DNA of 64,000 nucleotides from Bog-473 sp963821755. GTDB taxonomy: Bacteria > Actinomycetota > Acidimicrobiia > Acidimicrobiales > RAAP-2. The notes beneath the pieces are model-generated. The model had not been told where the DNA came from. It made no database searches and saw only the letters and a program-made list of their open reading frames with translations. The stretch covers positions 620,001 to 684,000 of the forward strand of contig CAWGEX010000003.1 in assembly GCA_963821755.1 (NCBI GenBank), read 5' to 3'. Positions 1-9,115 of this stretch are shown here, piece by piece (position 1 is the stretch's first letter; each line of letters starts with the position of its first letter). Made by a program: the position numbers and the translations under genes.

Positions 1-1
1 A

Positions 2-139
2 CCGCAGGTCGGCCGGGAACCGGGAGCGGCCCGGAGCTTTCGACTCGACCGTATCGTGACCGTCGGCGCCAGGGTGTTCATCCTGGGCCCGACAACCGAT
101 TGGCAGATCGGCCCGGACGCAAAGGCCGGGTCGATCTGA
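2..139 (+). CDS. 3' end of an unidentified gene (partial)
   Basis: An open frame enters from the left edge and stops at TGA 137-139. It reads 45 residues ending in VFILGPTTDWQIGPDAKAGSI. Third codon positions are strongly G/C-rich, as in neighbouring genes, which argues for real coding sequence. It converges on the minus-strand glycosyltransferase. The fragment is too short to name a family, and it could still be chance in such GC-rich DNA. Confidence 0.35.
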   Translation, partial: PQVGREPGAARSFRLDRIVTVGARVFILGPTTDWQIGPDAKAGSI

Positions 140-170
140 GCCACGGCCAATGGAGGGCACTCGCCGGCCA

Positions 171-1524
171 TCACTCCGGGGCCGGTGAGACCTCCGCCAC
201 GGAGCCCGTTGACGGCGGGCCCCCCGTCCCGGTCGGCCTCTCCTGCGGGTGCTCAACGTGGTCAGGCGGCTGACGTCCGAACCGCGTTCCGGCCCATTCG
301 GCGAAGCACCCCACGCCCACGGCGAAGGTCAGGTCGATGGGTGCCCGGAGCCGTGGGACGGCGATGAAGAAGAGACTGGCCGCGGTGAAGTAGGCCGCTT
401 GAATGAACAAAAGCCTCACGGCGTCGTTCTTCCGGTACAAGAAAAGCCCGGTCGCACCGGCGACGACCTCCAGGTAGAAGATCCACAGGGTCCCGTTCAC
501 GATGTGCAGATCTCGACCGTCCTCGCTCTCCGCACCCACGTTGTAGGAGGGCTTCAGCTCGAAGTAGGCCGCAAAATTTCGAACCACCACGAACGGGAGG
601 TAGGTCGGATGTCGTTCGAGATTGTCGACGCCGACCCTCTCGAGGTAGCTGTTCCACTTCTCCTCGTTGAACTGCAGGACCCGGTGCGAATTGTAGTAAG
701 GGCTATAGACGGGATCGACGAACACGCCACGCTGCTGAGCGGGCGGACCGTAGATGGCGGCCCAATTGAAGCCGTTGGATGTCGTGATCGTCGGCGTCCC
801 GATCTGCACCCAGTTTCGGATGACCCACGGGGTAACGACGAGTCCGGCCATGAGGACGAAGAGCAGCATCTTCTTCCACCCGACCCTGAACACGACCCAC
901 ACGGCAAGGACGACGACGAGGAAATTGCGCGCTCGGTCGGGTAAGCGTCAGTGCGCCGACCGCCGCGCCGGCCCAGATCCACCTTCGATGGAGCAGGCAA
1001 TCAACCATGAACAGGATCAGCAAGAGGGCAAGCGGTTCGTCGAGTGCGAACGTGTCATTGGCGATGAGATTCGGCAAGACCGCCACCGTGAGTGCGGCCC
1101 ACAACGCGGCCTGCCGAGAGATGCCCCGCTGCACGACATAGAACGTCAACGCCACGACACCGACGCCGAGGACCACGTTGATGCCACGGGCCAGACCCTC
1201 TGAGACACCGAATAGCCAGTAGGCACCAGCCAACAAAATGGGATAGAGCGGTGGCCGGAAGGCCGTCTCATGCGTGGCGAGTTGCGGATACACCGCGGAG
1301 AAGCCATGTCCCGACGCGAGATTCCGGGCGATCTCGCTGTACTGTGCGGCGTCGCTGGCCAAGGGATCTGGCCCCGTGAAGTGCAAGTAGAGGAGTCGAA
1401 GCGCCAGCGCCAGGAGACAGATGAGGGCCGGAACCTTGAGAGCCCGCCAGTCGATCCTTCGCATCAAGGAGCGGCCCGTCGCTGCACCTGGGCCCGCATC
1501 AATGGGATCGCGTACGTGACTCAT
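171..1524 (-). CDS. GT39-type membrane glycosyltransferase, broken by one frameshift
   Basis: Two overlapping frames make one protein. The N-terminal part (from the ATG at 1524) has a first membrane helix followed by DAAQYSEIARNLASGHGFS, the acidic loop pattern of GT39/ArnT-type polyprenol-phosphate-sugar transferases. It then runs through several helices to GALTLTRPSAQ. The frame breaks near 922-930, and FLVVVLAVWVVFRVG continues in the other frame to the stop at 171. Removing one T from the TTT (minus strand, 922-924) restores a 450-residue protein, the usual length for the family. The likely role is transfer of a lipid-linked sugar on the outer face of the membrane. It lies at the downstream end of a glycan gene cluster. 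It could be a true pseudogene or a sequence error. Confidence 0.7.
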
Positions 1525-1692
1525 TCGGTGGGTAGTTCCTACATTTCAGCTTCGGCGAACTCGGGCAGGACCGGGGCAACCATAGCGGCATCGAAAAAGG
1601 GCACCGGGGTCCGGATCGGACCCGGCGCCGCACTCACCGGTCGGGACTCCGACGGGCCCGACCGGTGACCCAACCTTCTCCGGCGTTGGACG

Positions 1693-2916
1693 TCACCTGG
1701 TACGGGCGACCTCCTGGGCCAAGACTTCGAGTGTGTCGGCGGCGGTGACGCCCCAGCTGAGACGGGCGGCGTTGCGCAGGGCCCCCTGACCGAGCCGACG
1801 TCGCAGCATGGCATCGGTGATGACCGAATCCGCTGCGGCGGCGAACTCTTCAATCCCATCAACGAGCAGACCCGATTCGCCGTCGAGGACCGCCCCGTCG
1901 TGCCCGGTGATCCTGGTCGCCACCGCCGGAGTCCCGCAGGCCGCCGCCTCGGTCAGGGTCATGCCCCATCCCTCACGCACCGAGGTCGACCCGACGAGCC
2001 ACGCACGCCGATAGAGAGAGACGAGTTCTTCGTCGCTCAGACGCCCGGGGAGCGTGAGCCACGCCGTGGCGCCATGTCGAGCGATCCGGGCCTCGAGCTC
2101 TGGTCGCTCGTACCCCTCGCCGACCACCACCGCCCGCAGCTTGGGCTGCCGGGACTTGAGAAGAACCATGGCTTCGATGAACCGATCGAGCCGCTTCACC
2201 GGTACGAGTCGGCCGACCGCCACCACGAGGGGGTCGGGATCCCGCTTCCCGGCGGGCGCGAATTTCGCGTCGATGCCCGGAGGCACCACCGAGATGCGGT
2301 CGGCTCGCAGCCTGAGCCGCTCGACGATGTCGACCTTGGCCGATTCCGAAAGCGTGACGATCGGGGTCCGCCGGTAGAACGGCGGAGCCAGGCGATGTTC
2401 GACGCCATAGCCGAGCGCGGCCAACCGCGGCGGAAGGACCATCTGCCACATCTCGGCATGCACGTGATGCAAAAACACCATTCGGGGCGTGCGACACCAC
2501 AACGGCGTGAAGAACGGCATGCCATTCCAGATCTCGACCACGCCATCACCGGCGCCGATCTTGGCACGCACGCCCGCGAATGCGGTCCGGGGGAAGACGG
2601 CGTAACGGCCGGCTCGACGGTTGACCGTGTAGCCATCACGGGTAATCTCCCGAGCCGCACCATCGACGCGTGATGTCCATTCGCGCACGTCGATGCCCGC
2701 GTCCGCCCATCTCCGCAACACTTCATGCGCGTGAAGCTCCGACCCTCCTGCCTCGGCGTCCTCAAGATCCCGCCAGGCCACCACATCGACTCGGCGAATG
2801 CCGGCCATCTCAGCCATGGCCATCAGGCGGGACCGTCCGGCTAGCTCGAGTTCTGTTGGCCCATCGACTATGTCAGCGGGCGTGGAGGCCGGAGCCATCC
2901 TTGCTCTCTTCTCCAC
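1693..2916 (-). CDS. Family 4 glycosyltransferase
   Basis: A 407-residue GT-B-fold glycosyltransferase. The C-terminal nucleotide-sugar half carries the GT4 E-x7-E pattern in SVREGWGMTLTEAAACGTPAV (about residues 318-338) and the preceding VGEGYERPELE / LPGRLSDEEL elements. The N-terminal acceptor half has AGGSELHAHEVLRRWADAG and FLHHVHAEMW. No signal peptide or membrane helix is seen, so it should be a cytosolic or membrane-associated enzyme that adds one sugar to a lipid-linked or exopolysaccharide acceptor. The donor and acceptor cannot be read from sequence. It sits between a GT39-type transferase and a flippase, consistent with assembly and export of a surface glycan. Confidence 0.85.
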   Translation of the reverse strand: MEKRARMAPASTPADIVDGPTELELAGRSRLMAMAEMAGIRRVDVVAWRDLEDAEAGGSELHAHEVLRRWADAGIDVREWTSRVDGAAREITRDGYTVNRRAGRYAVFPRTAFAGVRAKIGAGDGVVEIWNGMPFFTPLWCRTPRMVFLHHVHAEMWQMVLPPRLAALGYGVEHRLAPPFYRRTPIVTLSESAKVDIVERLRLRADRISVVPPGIDAKFAPAGKRDPDPLVVAVGRLVPVKRLDRFIEAMVLLKSRQPKLRAVVVGEGYERPELEARIARHGATAWLTLPGRLSDEELVSLYRRAWLVGSTSVREGWGMTLTEAAACGTPAVATRITGHDGAVLDGESGLLVDGIEEFAAAADSVITDAMLRRRLGQGALRNAARLSWGVTAADTLEVLAQEVARTR

Positions 2917-3048
2917 GCTTACCGGTCTCCCATTCCCCGCATCAGCGACATACTAGCGATGGCCCTCTAGCCGAGTGTGGGACGTCACCCGACCTCACCG
3001 CCGTCGGGTTGCGCCCGGTATCGGCGACGGCGCGATGAATCGCCCGTA

Positions 3049-4515
3049 TCAGTCCGGCCGGCCCTGACGACGCCGGTAGTGCACGATCGAGAATCCGATC
3101 GTGATGACCAAGAGCAGCCCGACCTGCACCATGAGATCGGCCGTCGCCGTCGCCTTGGCCGCGCCATGCGCCGCCAGTACCGCGCCGGTCAGCGCGCCCG
3201 CACCGACGACCAGGACACCCGACACCCACCGCCGGCCGATCGCCAGGAGATACATGGTCAGCACGACACTGACGCTGAGCACGCACATGGCCACGACGAG
3301 AGGCGCTAAGGCGTGTGACGCGGCCAGATAATGGTGATGGAACACGACACTGAGGAAGAGTTCGGGTCTCGTGAAGGCAATGACCAGAAGCACGACCGCT
3401 GGGACCGCCAAGAACATCAGGACCACCCCGAGCTGCCGCAAGGCATGTCCTCCCTGCCGCCAACGAATGGCCGCCTCCGGGAGGAGGTATCCGCCCAGGA
3501 CGATGGCTCCGAAGACGATCGCCTTGCTGGTCACCGAGACGGCGGCATAGGCGCCACTGCGCGATGGGTCTTCGCGACCGACGACCAGCACGTCCACATT
3601 CTGGAGCACGGCAATCATGGAGAGTGCGAGCGAAGCAACAACCAGATCCACCACCACCCGGCGACGCTCCAGCACGGAGCCCGCCATGGCCGGTGCCCGC
3701 CGGACCGCAGCCGCCCATCCCGACGCCCACGTTCGGACCAGCCAGGGCGTGTGGCCCGGTGCAGCGGACCAGGCTCGCATGGCGGCGTAGCGAGCGTGTC
3801 CAGCCGTGACCAATTCAGCCACCAGAATGCCGACGGCCGCACCCGATGGCCCTTTGCCCAAGGCCACCAGGCCCAGCACAGCCACCGTGCGGACTCCCCC
3901 CTCGACGATGAGGTTCATCGCCAGCGGTCGGTACGACCTTCGTGCCTGGAGCAGGCCGCGGTCGAGCGACAAGAGTACGAACACCGCCGCCGCCACGAGA
4001 ATGGCGGCGATACCGATACCGCTGCGCTGACCCAGCAGGACCGCGACCTGGTGCCGGCCGGCGACGACGAGGACGGCCCACATCAGGACCGCGATCGAAC
4101 CGTGCCGGTGCAACCGACCCGACCAGTGACGGATCTGGTCGGCCGATCCCCCGTCTTCCCACAACGACACTCGCCGCACGACGGCCACGACCACGGCCGA
4201 TCCGGGCAAGGAGAGAATCAGAAACAGACCGGTCAGTTGAATGAGCACTCCGTACGAGTGCACCGAGAGGAGGCGGGCGACGGCCACGGTCACAATGACA
4301 TTGGCGCCGTTGGCGATCACACCCGCCGCGGCCAGGGGTCCCGCCTCCAGGAGTCCGGCCCGGAGCGATTCGGCTCCCGCCGACTTCTGGGGATCGAGCA
4401 CGAGCTCGCCGCCCAACGACGGCGCCCCGGCACTCGGGGCCAGGGAGATTGCGGCCGGAACCCCCTCGACCAGCGCCTCGGCGACCGGCGCCGGGACGCC
4501 CTCGTCCGCCGTCAA
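3049..4515 (-). CDS. Polysaccharide/lipid-linked oligosaccharide flippase (Wzx/MurJ-like superfamily)
   Basis: A 488-residue protein with about 12-14 hydrophobic helices and short basic loops, typical of MOP-superfamily polysaccharide exporters. The first helix (residues about 56-80) is preceded by a roughly 45-residue hydrophilic N-terminus. Such proteins flip undecaprenyl-linked glycans across the membrane. The start used is TTG at 4515; a later start just before the first helix is possible. The neighbours are a GT4 and a UGM-like FAD enzyme on the same strand, supporting a role in surface-glycan export. No residue pins the substrate. Confidence 0.75.
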   Translation of the reverse strand: MTADEGVPAPVAEALVEGVPAAISLAPSAGAPSLGGELVLDPQKSAGAESLRAGLLEAGPLAAAGVIANGANVIVTVAVARLLSVHSYGVLIQLTGLFLILSLPGSAVVVAVVRRVSLWEDGGSADQIRHWSGRLHRHGSIAVLMWAVLVVAGRHQVAVLLGQRSGIGIAAILVAAAVFVLLSLDRGLLQARRSYRPLAMNLIVEGGVRTVAVLGLVALGKGPSGAAVGILVAELVTAGHARYAAMRAWSAAPGHTPWLVRTWASGWAAAVRRAPAMAGSVLERRRVVVDLVVASLALSMIAVLQNVDVLVVGREDPSRSGAYAAVSVTSKAIVFGAIVLGGYLLPEAAIRWRQGGHALRQLGVVLMFLAVPAVVLLVIAFTRPELFLSVVFHHHYLAASHALAPLVVAMCVLSVSVVLTMYLLAIGRRWVSGVLVVGAGALTGAVLAAHGAAKATATADLMVQVGLLLVITIGFSIVHYRRRQGRPD

Positions 4516-4726
4516 GCCGACCTCCGGCCCGGACCGGCGTGTACGGACGTCACGATCGGGCCATGGGGGCCGGCGCTCGTCTCTGGTTCCACCACATTGT
4601 TATAGGCCCTCGGCCGCCGCGGTGTGGGCTTCCGACGCGAAGACCGGGGTCGGGTGCCTCTGTCCACGGCGGGAGAGGCGGGAGAGGCGGCGGCATCTCC
4701 CACCGCCGACGAGTCACCGCCTCGTC
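4516..4726. other. Intergenic gap between flippase and FAD enzyme
   Basis: About 210 bp with no supported gene. It contains GC-rich short direct repeats (GCGGGAGAGGCGGGAGAGGC around 4669-4690) just outside the stop of the FAD enzyme. No clear promoter or hairpin terminator was recognised. Confidence 0.4.
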
Positions 4727-6259
4727 CTAGGGAGCAGTTGGGGTCGCTGGTGTCCGCGCCGGCAGCAGAGGGGCGTCACGTCCCGAGCCCCCGCTGCCGC
4801 CAACGGACGGCGACCCCGACCCGGGCCCCGACCCCGACCCGGACCCGGACCCCGACTCGTGATATTCCTCTTCGACATTGACCGACCAAATGTCATGTGA
4901 CGCCCCGTACATGTTTTCCACCGTCAGCATGGCGGTGTACATGGAATGGTCCTGATTGTTGTACTTGTGCATGCCGTTCCGCCCGACCGGGTGGATATTG
5001 GGCGCTTCCGCCGCCAAGTACCGACGGATGGTCTCGACATTGGCGGCGTAGGTGAAGTCGTAGTACGGATACGCCTTGGGCACCCTCACCACGTAGCCGC
5101 CCTCCACGTCCCCGGGCTCCACCAGACCGAGCATGCTCAGCTCCTTGGTGGCCAAGGTGATGAGGTGGTCGTCGGGCATCTCCCACACGGCGTCGCCCTC
5201 GAAGACGAAGTACTCGAGCCCGAGGCAGGTGCGGCCGTCCTTGACCAGGTAGGGCGACCACGATCCGTAGTTCTGGATCCGCCCCACCTCCACGTCGGGG
5301 GCATGGATGTAGATCCAGTTGTCCGGAAAGCTGCGGGACTCGGGCACGATGAGGGCCACCGTCAGATAGTCCCGATAGTGCAGCCCGTCGGCGGCGGCCA
5401 GCACCTCGGCCGGCGGGGCCGGCACGATCGCGTGCACCAGCTCGCGCATGGGCATGGTCGAGATGACGTGGCGGGCCGCCAGGGTGACCTCGGCCCCGTC
5501 GTGGACGTAGGTCACCGACGTGGCCCGTCCCCCGGACACGTGGATCTGGGTGAGCGGCGACGACAGGAGCACCGTCCCCCCGGCGGCCACCACCTTCTCG
5601 GCGCAGACTTCCCACATCATGCCCGGACCGAGCTTCGGGTACTGGAACTCCTCGATGAGGCTGGTGATCTCCGTCTGTTTGCGCCGGGGCAACAGCGCGT
5701 TGATCACGGCCTTGCGCAGGTCGAGATTCTTGATGCGCTGCGCCGCCCAGTCGGACGGCATCTGGGACACCTTCACCCCCCACACCTTCTCGGTGTACGT
5801 CTTGAAGAAGGTGCGGTACAGGCGCCAACCGAAGCGGGCCACCAACCAGTCCTCGTAATTGGACTCGTCCTTGGGAGGACGGATGCGGGCCCATATATAG
5901 GAGAAACCGCAGAGCATGGCCTCCCACAGACCCAGATTGCGCAAGGCGTTGGTCGCCTTGAGCGGGTAGTCGTAGTACTTGCCCTCGTAGAAGATCCGGC
6001 TCATGCGGGGCCGGATCAGGAAATCACCCTCCGGCAGGATCTCGTGCCACAGCTTCTCGACCTCGTCCACCTTGGTGAAGAACCGGTGACCACCGAGATC
6101 GAAGCGCCAGCCATCGCGCAGGACGGTGCGGCTGATACCACCGACCACCTCGTCGGCCTCGAGGACCACCGGGTGCTCCCCCCGTTTCGTCAACTCGTAG
6201 GCGGCAGTGAGGCCTCCCGGGCCGGCGCCCGCGATCACTACCGGTGCGTCCTCAACCAT
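4727..6259 (-). CDS. NAD(P)/FAD-dependent oxidoreductase, UDP-galactopyranose-mutase/amine-oxidase-like
   Basis: A 510-residue flavoprotein. The N-terminal Rossmann motif VIAGAGPGGLTAAYEL with the downstream acidic residue (VVLEAD) binds FAD. The segment DLGGHRFFTKVDEVEKLWHE and the downstream YTEKVWG are characteristic of the UGM-like/protoporphyrinogen-oxidase-like enzymes that occur in glycan clusters. A mutase or sugar-lipid oxidoreductase role is plausible but unproven. The core ends near residue 460 (IWSVNVEEEYHES). The remaining 50 residues are a low-complexity Gly/Ser/Pro tail encoded by a DNA repeat. The tail is absent from typical family members and is probably dispensable. Confidence 0.8.
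   Translation of the reverse strand: MVEDAPVVIAGAGPGGLTAAYELTKRGEHPVVLEADEVVGGISRTVLRDGWRFDLGGHRFFTKVDEVEKLWHEILPEGDFLIRPRMSRIFYEGKYYDYPLKATNALRNLGLWEAMLCGFSYIWARIRPPKDESNYEDWLVARFGWRLYRTFFKTYTEKVWGVKVSQMPSDWAAQRIKNLDLRKAVINALLPRRKQTEITSLIEEFQYPKLGPGMMWEVCAEKVVAAGGTVLLSSPLTQIHVSGGRATSVTYVHDGAEVTLAARHVISTMPMRELVHAIVPAPPAEVLAAADGLHYRDYLTVALIVPESRSFPDNWIYIHAPDVEVGRIQNYGSWSPYLVKDGRTCLGLEYFVFEGDAVWEMPDDHLITLATKELSMLGLVEPGDVEGGYVVRVPKAYPYYDFTYAANVETIRRYLAAEAPNIHPVGRNGMHKYNNQDHSMYTAMLTVENMYGASHDIWSVNVEEEYHESGSGSGSGSGPGSGSPSVGGSGGSGRDAPLLPARTPATPTAP
4812..4858. repeat. GC-rich microrepeat encoding a Gly-Ser tail
   Basis: Imperfect tandem copies of a GACCC(C/G)-type 6-bp unit at the 3' end of the FAD oxidoreductase gene. 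On the minus strand they encode alternating Gly-Ser(-Pro) residues. A candidate slippage tract. Confidence 0.7.
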
Positions 6260-6304
6260 CGTGTCCCTTCTCTTCCGTCAAGCCTGGAGCAGGATACCGG
6301 CTCG

Positions 6305-7438
6305 TCAGGGCACGAAGAGGTTAAGGAAGGCCAGCAGGGCGTATCCCGCCAGGCCGGCCGAGAGGAGGACCAGGGCGGCTCTCTCAAGTCGCGGTCCCCG
6401 CACCAGCACGGCGGCGGCGATGACCAGCGGGAAGGCGCTCAGGGCGTAGCGCTCGAAGGAATCGAGGTTGGCGCCGGCCAGGGCCACGCCCAAAATGGCC
6501 AGCACCAGGACGGTGTAGCAGGCGGGCAGCCGCCGCCAGCACACCACCAGCAACACCACGGCGAGCAGCACCCAGGGCACGTGGAGTGCGGTGCCGACGT
6601 GGTGGTGCAACAGGCCCCTGGCGTCATCGAACAGGGTGGCGAAAGGGTCCGAGACTCCGCCGTGATGGCTCGATTCGAGCTGCACCCGCAACGGGGCCCA
6701 CACATCGCCCACCACGTGGTCGGCCCAGCCCAGGAAGGCCGCCAGCCCCAGGAAGGGCGCCGCCACGGCGACGAGGCCAACCCGGCGTGGTCCCGGCTGC
6801 AGCCTGGCCCACCAGCGGATCAACTCCACGGCGATGACCAGGGCCACCAGCACGCCGATGGGCCGCGTCAACGCCGCCCCGAAACCGAGCAGGCCCGCCA
6901 GGGCGAAGTTCGGACGGTCCTCGCCCCGCCGCAGCGCCAGGAAGCAACCGAGGAACAGGCAGAGCAGCACCGATTCGGCGTAGCCCATGACCAGGACGAA
7001 GGCCGCCGGGGCCAGGCTGAGGTACCAGATGGAACGTCGGGCCAGGTCGGGGTCGGAGGTCTCCCGCCGGACCAGGACGAACAGCAACGCGGTGGCCACC
7101 AACGCGGCCAGGTTGGAGACCAGGATGAGCGCGGCACCATCGCCGACGCCCGGCAGCCAGGCCACGGCGTGCGTCATCAGGGGGACGAGAGGGAAGAAAC
7201 GCAACGACTGATGACCCAGCGGCCCGTAGCCCTCCCGGGCGATCGACTCGAACCAGCCGGCGTCCCAGCCGAGCAGCCCGGCATGGACCCGCGCCGCCAC
7301 GCCGGGCGTCGACGGGTGGGTCCGGTCGACGATGAAGTGGGCCAACCCCAAGGCACCCAGGACCACCACCCGAGCCAGGACGAAGGGCAGCAGGGCTTCC
7401 CCGAGAGGCCCGCGGCAGCGGAACCAGATACGGCTCAC
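6305..7438 (-). CDS. PIG-V-like/GT-C polytopic mannosyltransferase
   Basis: About 377 residues with 9-10 membrane helices. Near the N-terminus it has HAGLLGWDAGWFESIAREGY, the W-D-x-x-W/H first-loop signature of PIG-V-type GT-C mannosyltransferases, followed by FFPLVPLM. A GTG start at 7438 was chosen because it overlaps the stop of the upstream GT39 gene (GTGA) and directly precedes the first helix. A longer open frame extends to 7591 but lies inside the upstream gene. Predicted role: transfer of mannose from polyprenol-phosphate mannose to an extracytoplasmic acceptor. A polyprenol-phosphate mannose synthase is encoded at 61.7 kb. Confidence 0.75.
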   Translation of the reverse strand: MSRIWFRCRGPLGEALLPFVLARVVVLGALGLAHFIVDRTHPSTPGVAARVHAGLLGWDAGWFESIAREGYGPLGHQSLRFFPLVPLMTHAVAWLPGVGDGAALILVSNLAALVATALLFVLVRRETSDPDLARRSIWYLSLAPAAFVLVMGYAESVLLCLFLGCFLALRRGEDRPNFALAGLLGFGAALTRPIGVLVALVIAVELIRWWARLQPGPRRVGLVAVAAPFLGLAAFLGWADHVVGDVWAPLRVQLESSHHGGVSDPFATLFDDARGLLHHHVGTALHVPWVLLAVVLLVVCWRRLPACYTVLVLAILGVALAGANLDSFERYALSAFPLVIAAAVLVRGPRLERAALVLLSAGLAGYALLAFLNLFVP

Positions 7439-9048
7439 TTCGTGGTCGGGGCGTACTCGCTGAGATTCATGGGCTCGTAGTATTTCTTGGGATCTGCGGT
7501 CACCCAAGTCTGTTGCCCCGTGGTCATCGCCTGCAGTCCCTGGACGATCTGCTCGCACTTCGAGCCGAACGTCTGGTAACCCGCCTCCCACACCAACCAG
7601 ATCCGATGCGCCGCGCCGGCGTCATGGATCAGGGTGCTGGCAAAGGTCGCCGGATTCCCGGCTTGCGACGCCTGGCTGTAGTCGACCCAATCGACGAACT
7701 GCGGTCCGATCCCACGCGGGAACGTCAGCATCGTGTACTGGGCCGGATTGTCCACGACCCGGTACGTGGCGGGGCCGAGTTGATCGGGGCAGAAGGCGAC
7801 GATGTCACCCCCGCGAGCGTGTGCCGCCAAGGCCTGGGCGACGACCAGCCCCTGGGTGCGTTGCGAGCGCACACTCTGGACCGAAAGCACCAGTCCGGCC
7901 GCCACGGCCACGGTGAGCAGGATCAGCCGACCCCGGGCATTGAGCAACGTGGCCGAGCCCAGTGCGACAATCAGCAGAAAGGGCAGGAAGATGACGGACG
8001 CGTAGCGCGAGGAGAAGGCGCTCGAGGTCAATAGTCCTCCGGCGATGGCCGCGAAGAGGGTCCCGATGACCACGAAGGACATGGCCCGGGCCCGGGGGCG
8101 GGTGTGGAGATCCAGCTCGACGATGCGCCCGGTACGGCCGATCCCGAAGAGCGCCAAGGCGGCCAGGGCGAAGTAGATCACGGCGAGGGCCCGACCCTGG
8201 TTGGTGCTCAAGGTCGACATTGACGCCTGGTTCAGGGTGAACCCGGTCACCGCGTTCACCACGCCGGCGAAGTTGGCCGGCAGGGCCCAGGGTGTCCCGG
8301 TGTGCTTCGACTGGTAGACGAAGGTCGGCAGCCAGGGCACAAAGGCCAGACCACCGACGGCGACGGCGACGAGCGCCGGGATCGGCCGCCGCCAGTCCCG
8401 GGACTGGGGGGCGCGGTGCCGCGCCCGCAGCGAGCTGAGAACCAGCCACAGGCCCACCATCGCCACCAGGTACATCGACCAGTACTGGGTATAGAGCAGC
8501 GCGGCCGTCACCACCGCGACGGCGATCAGGTTGCCCGGCCGCGGTGTGGCCAGGGCGCGTTGGAGGGCCAGGATCCCGCAGCCGGTGAGGAGGATCAACA
8601 AGGCGTACATGCGGGACTCGGTGGAGTAGTAGACGGCGAAGGGGGCGCTGGCCAGGAGCACGACGGTCGTCCAGGCCACCATTCGCCCACCGAACCGCTT
8701 GGCGGCCAGCCACGCCACCGGCAGCGTCAGGACGCCCAGGACGCCCGAGAGCGAACGAGTGGCCAGGTCCGACTGGCCGAAGATGCGCATCCAGAAATGC
8801 AGGAGGTAGTAGAAGAGCGGCGGTGCGCCGTCCTGTTTGAGCCGACCCGGGATCTCGTGCAGCGGCAACCGGGCGATGTTGACGGTCAGGGCCTCGTCGA
8901 GCCAGAGGGCCGATGACGCCCAGAAGCGGAGCCCGATGCCCACGGTGATGACGAGGGCCACCCCGATTGCCACCACCACTCGAAGGCGCCCGGTCAGAGC
9001 CTCAACTTGGCCATACTCTCCCAATTCCCCCTCAGACATCCGGCGCAT
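7435..9048 (-). CDS. GT39-type glycosyltransferase
   Basis: A 537-residue polytopic protein. After the first helix (residues about 22-42) comes SSALWLDEALTVNIARLPLHEI, the acidic-loop motif of GT39/PMT-type enzymes that use polyprenol-phosphate sugars. About ten further helices follow, then an extracytoplasmic C-terminal domain of roughly 130 residues. The start is the ATG at 9048. The stop overlaps the start of the next glycosyltransferase by four bases, so the two are probably co-translated. The substrate is unknown. It diverges from the peptide importer operon with only 67 bp between them. Confidence 0.8.
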   Translation of the reverse strand: MRRMSEGELGEYGQVEALTGRLRVVVAIGVALVITVGIGLRFWASSALWLDEALTVNIARLPLHEIPGRLKQDGAPPLFYYLLHFWMRIFGQSDLATRSLSGVLGVLTLPVAWLAAKRFGGRMVAWTTVVLLASAPFAVYYSTESRMYALLILLTGCGILALQRALATPRPGNLIAVAVVTAALLYTQYWSMYLVAMVGLWLVLSSLRARHRAPQSRDWRRPIPALVAVAVGGLAFVPWLPTFVYQSKHTGTPWALPANFAGVVNAVTGFTLNQASMSTLSTNQGRALAVIYFALAALALFGIGRTGRIVELDLHTRPRARAMSFVVIGTLFAAIAGGLLTSSAFSSRYASVIFLPFLLIVALGSATLLNARGRLILLTVAVAAGLVLSVQSVRSQRTQGLVVAQALAAHARGGDIVAFCPDQLGPATYRVVDNPAQYTMLTFPRGIGPQFVDWVDYSQASQAGNPATFASTLIHDAGAAHRIWLVWEAGYQTFGSKCEQIVQGLQAMTTGQQTWVTADPKKYYEPMNLSEYAPTTK

Positions 9049-9115
9049 CGTAGGGCACTGGGTCTAGGATCATGCGCCGCCGGGGGGCACAGAACGCCAA
9101 GGGAGGACCAGCAGC
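9049..9115. promoter_or_regulatory. Divergent promoter region, GT39 gene / peptide importer
   Basis: 67 bp separate two divergent start codons. On the plus strand TAGGAT (9065-9070) is a fair actinobacterial -10 match about 46 bp before the GTG, and GGGAGG (about 9103-9108) is a good ribosome binding site. No convincing -35 was seen. Confidence 0.25.

Noticed and set aside
4946..7480. 844-residue plus-strand open frame
   Set aside because: It runs opposite the FAD enzyme and PIG-V-like genes. His/Gln/Gly-rich nonsense composition, no motif and no ribosome binding site: a GC-bias shadow.
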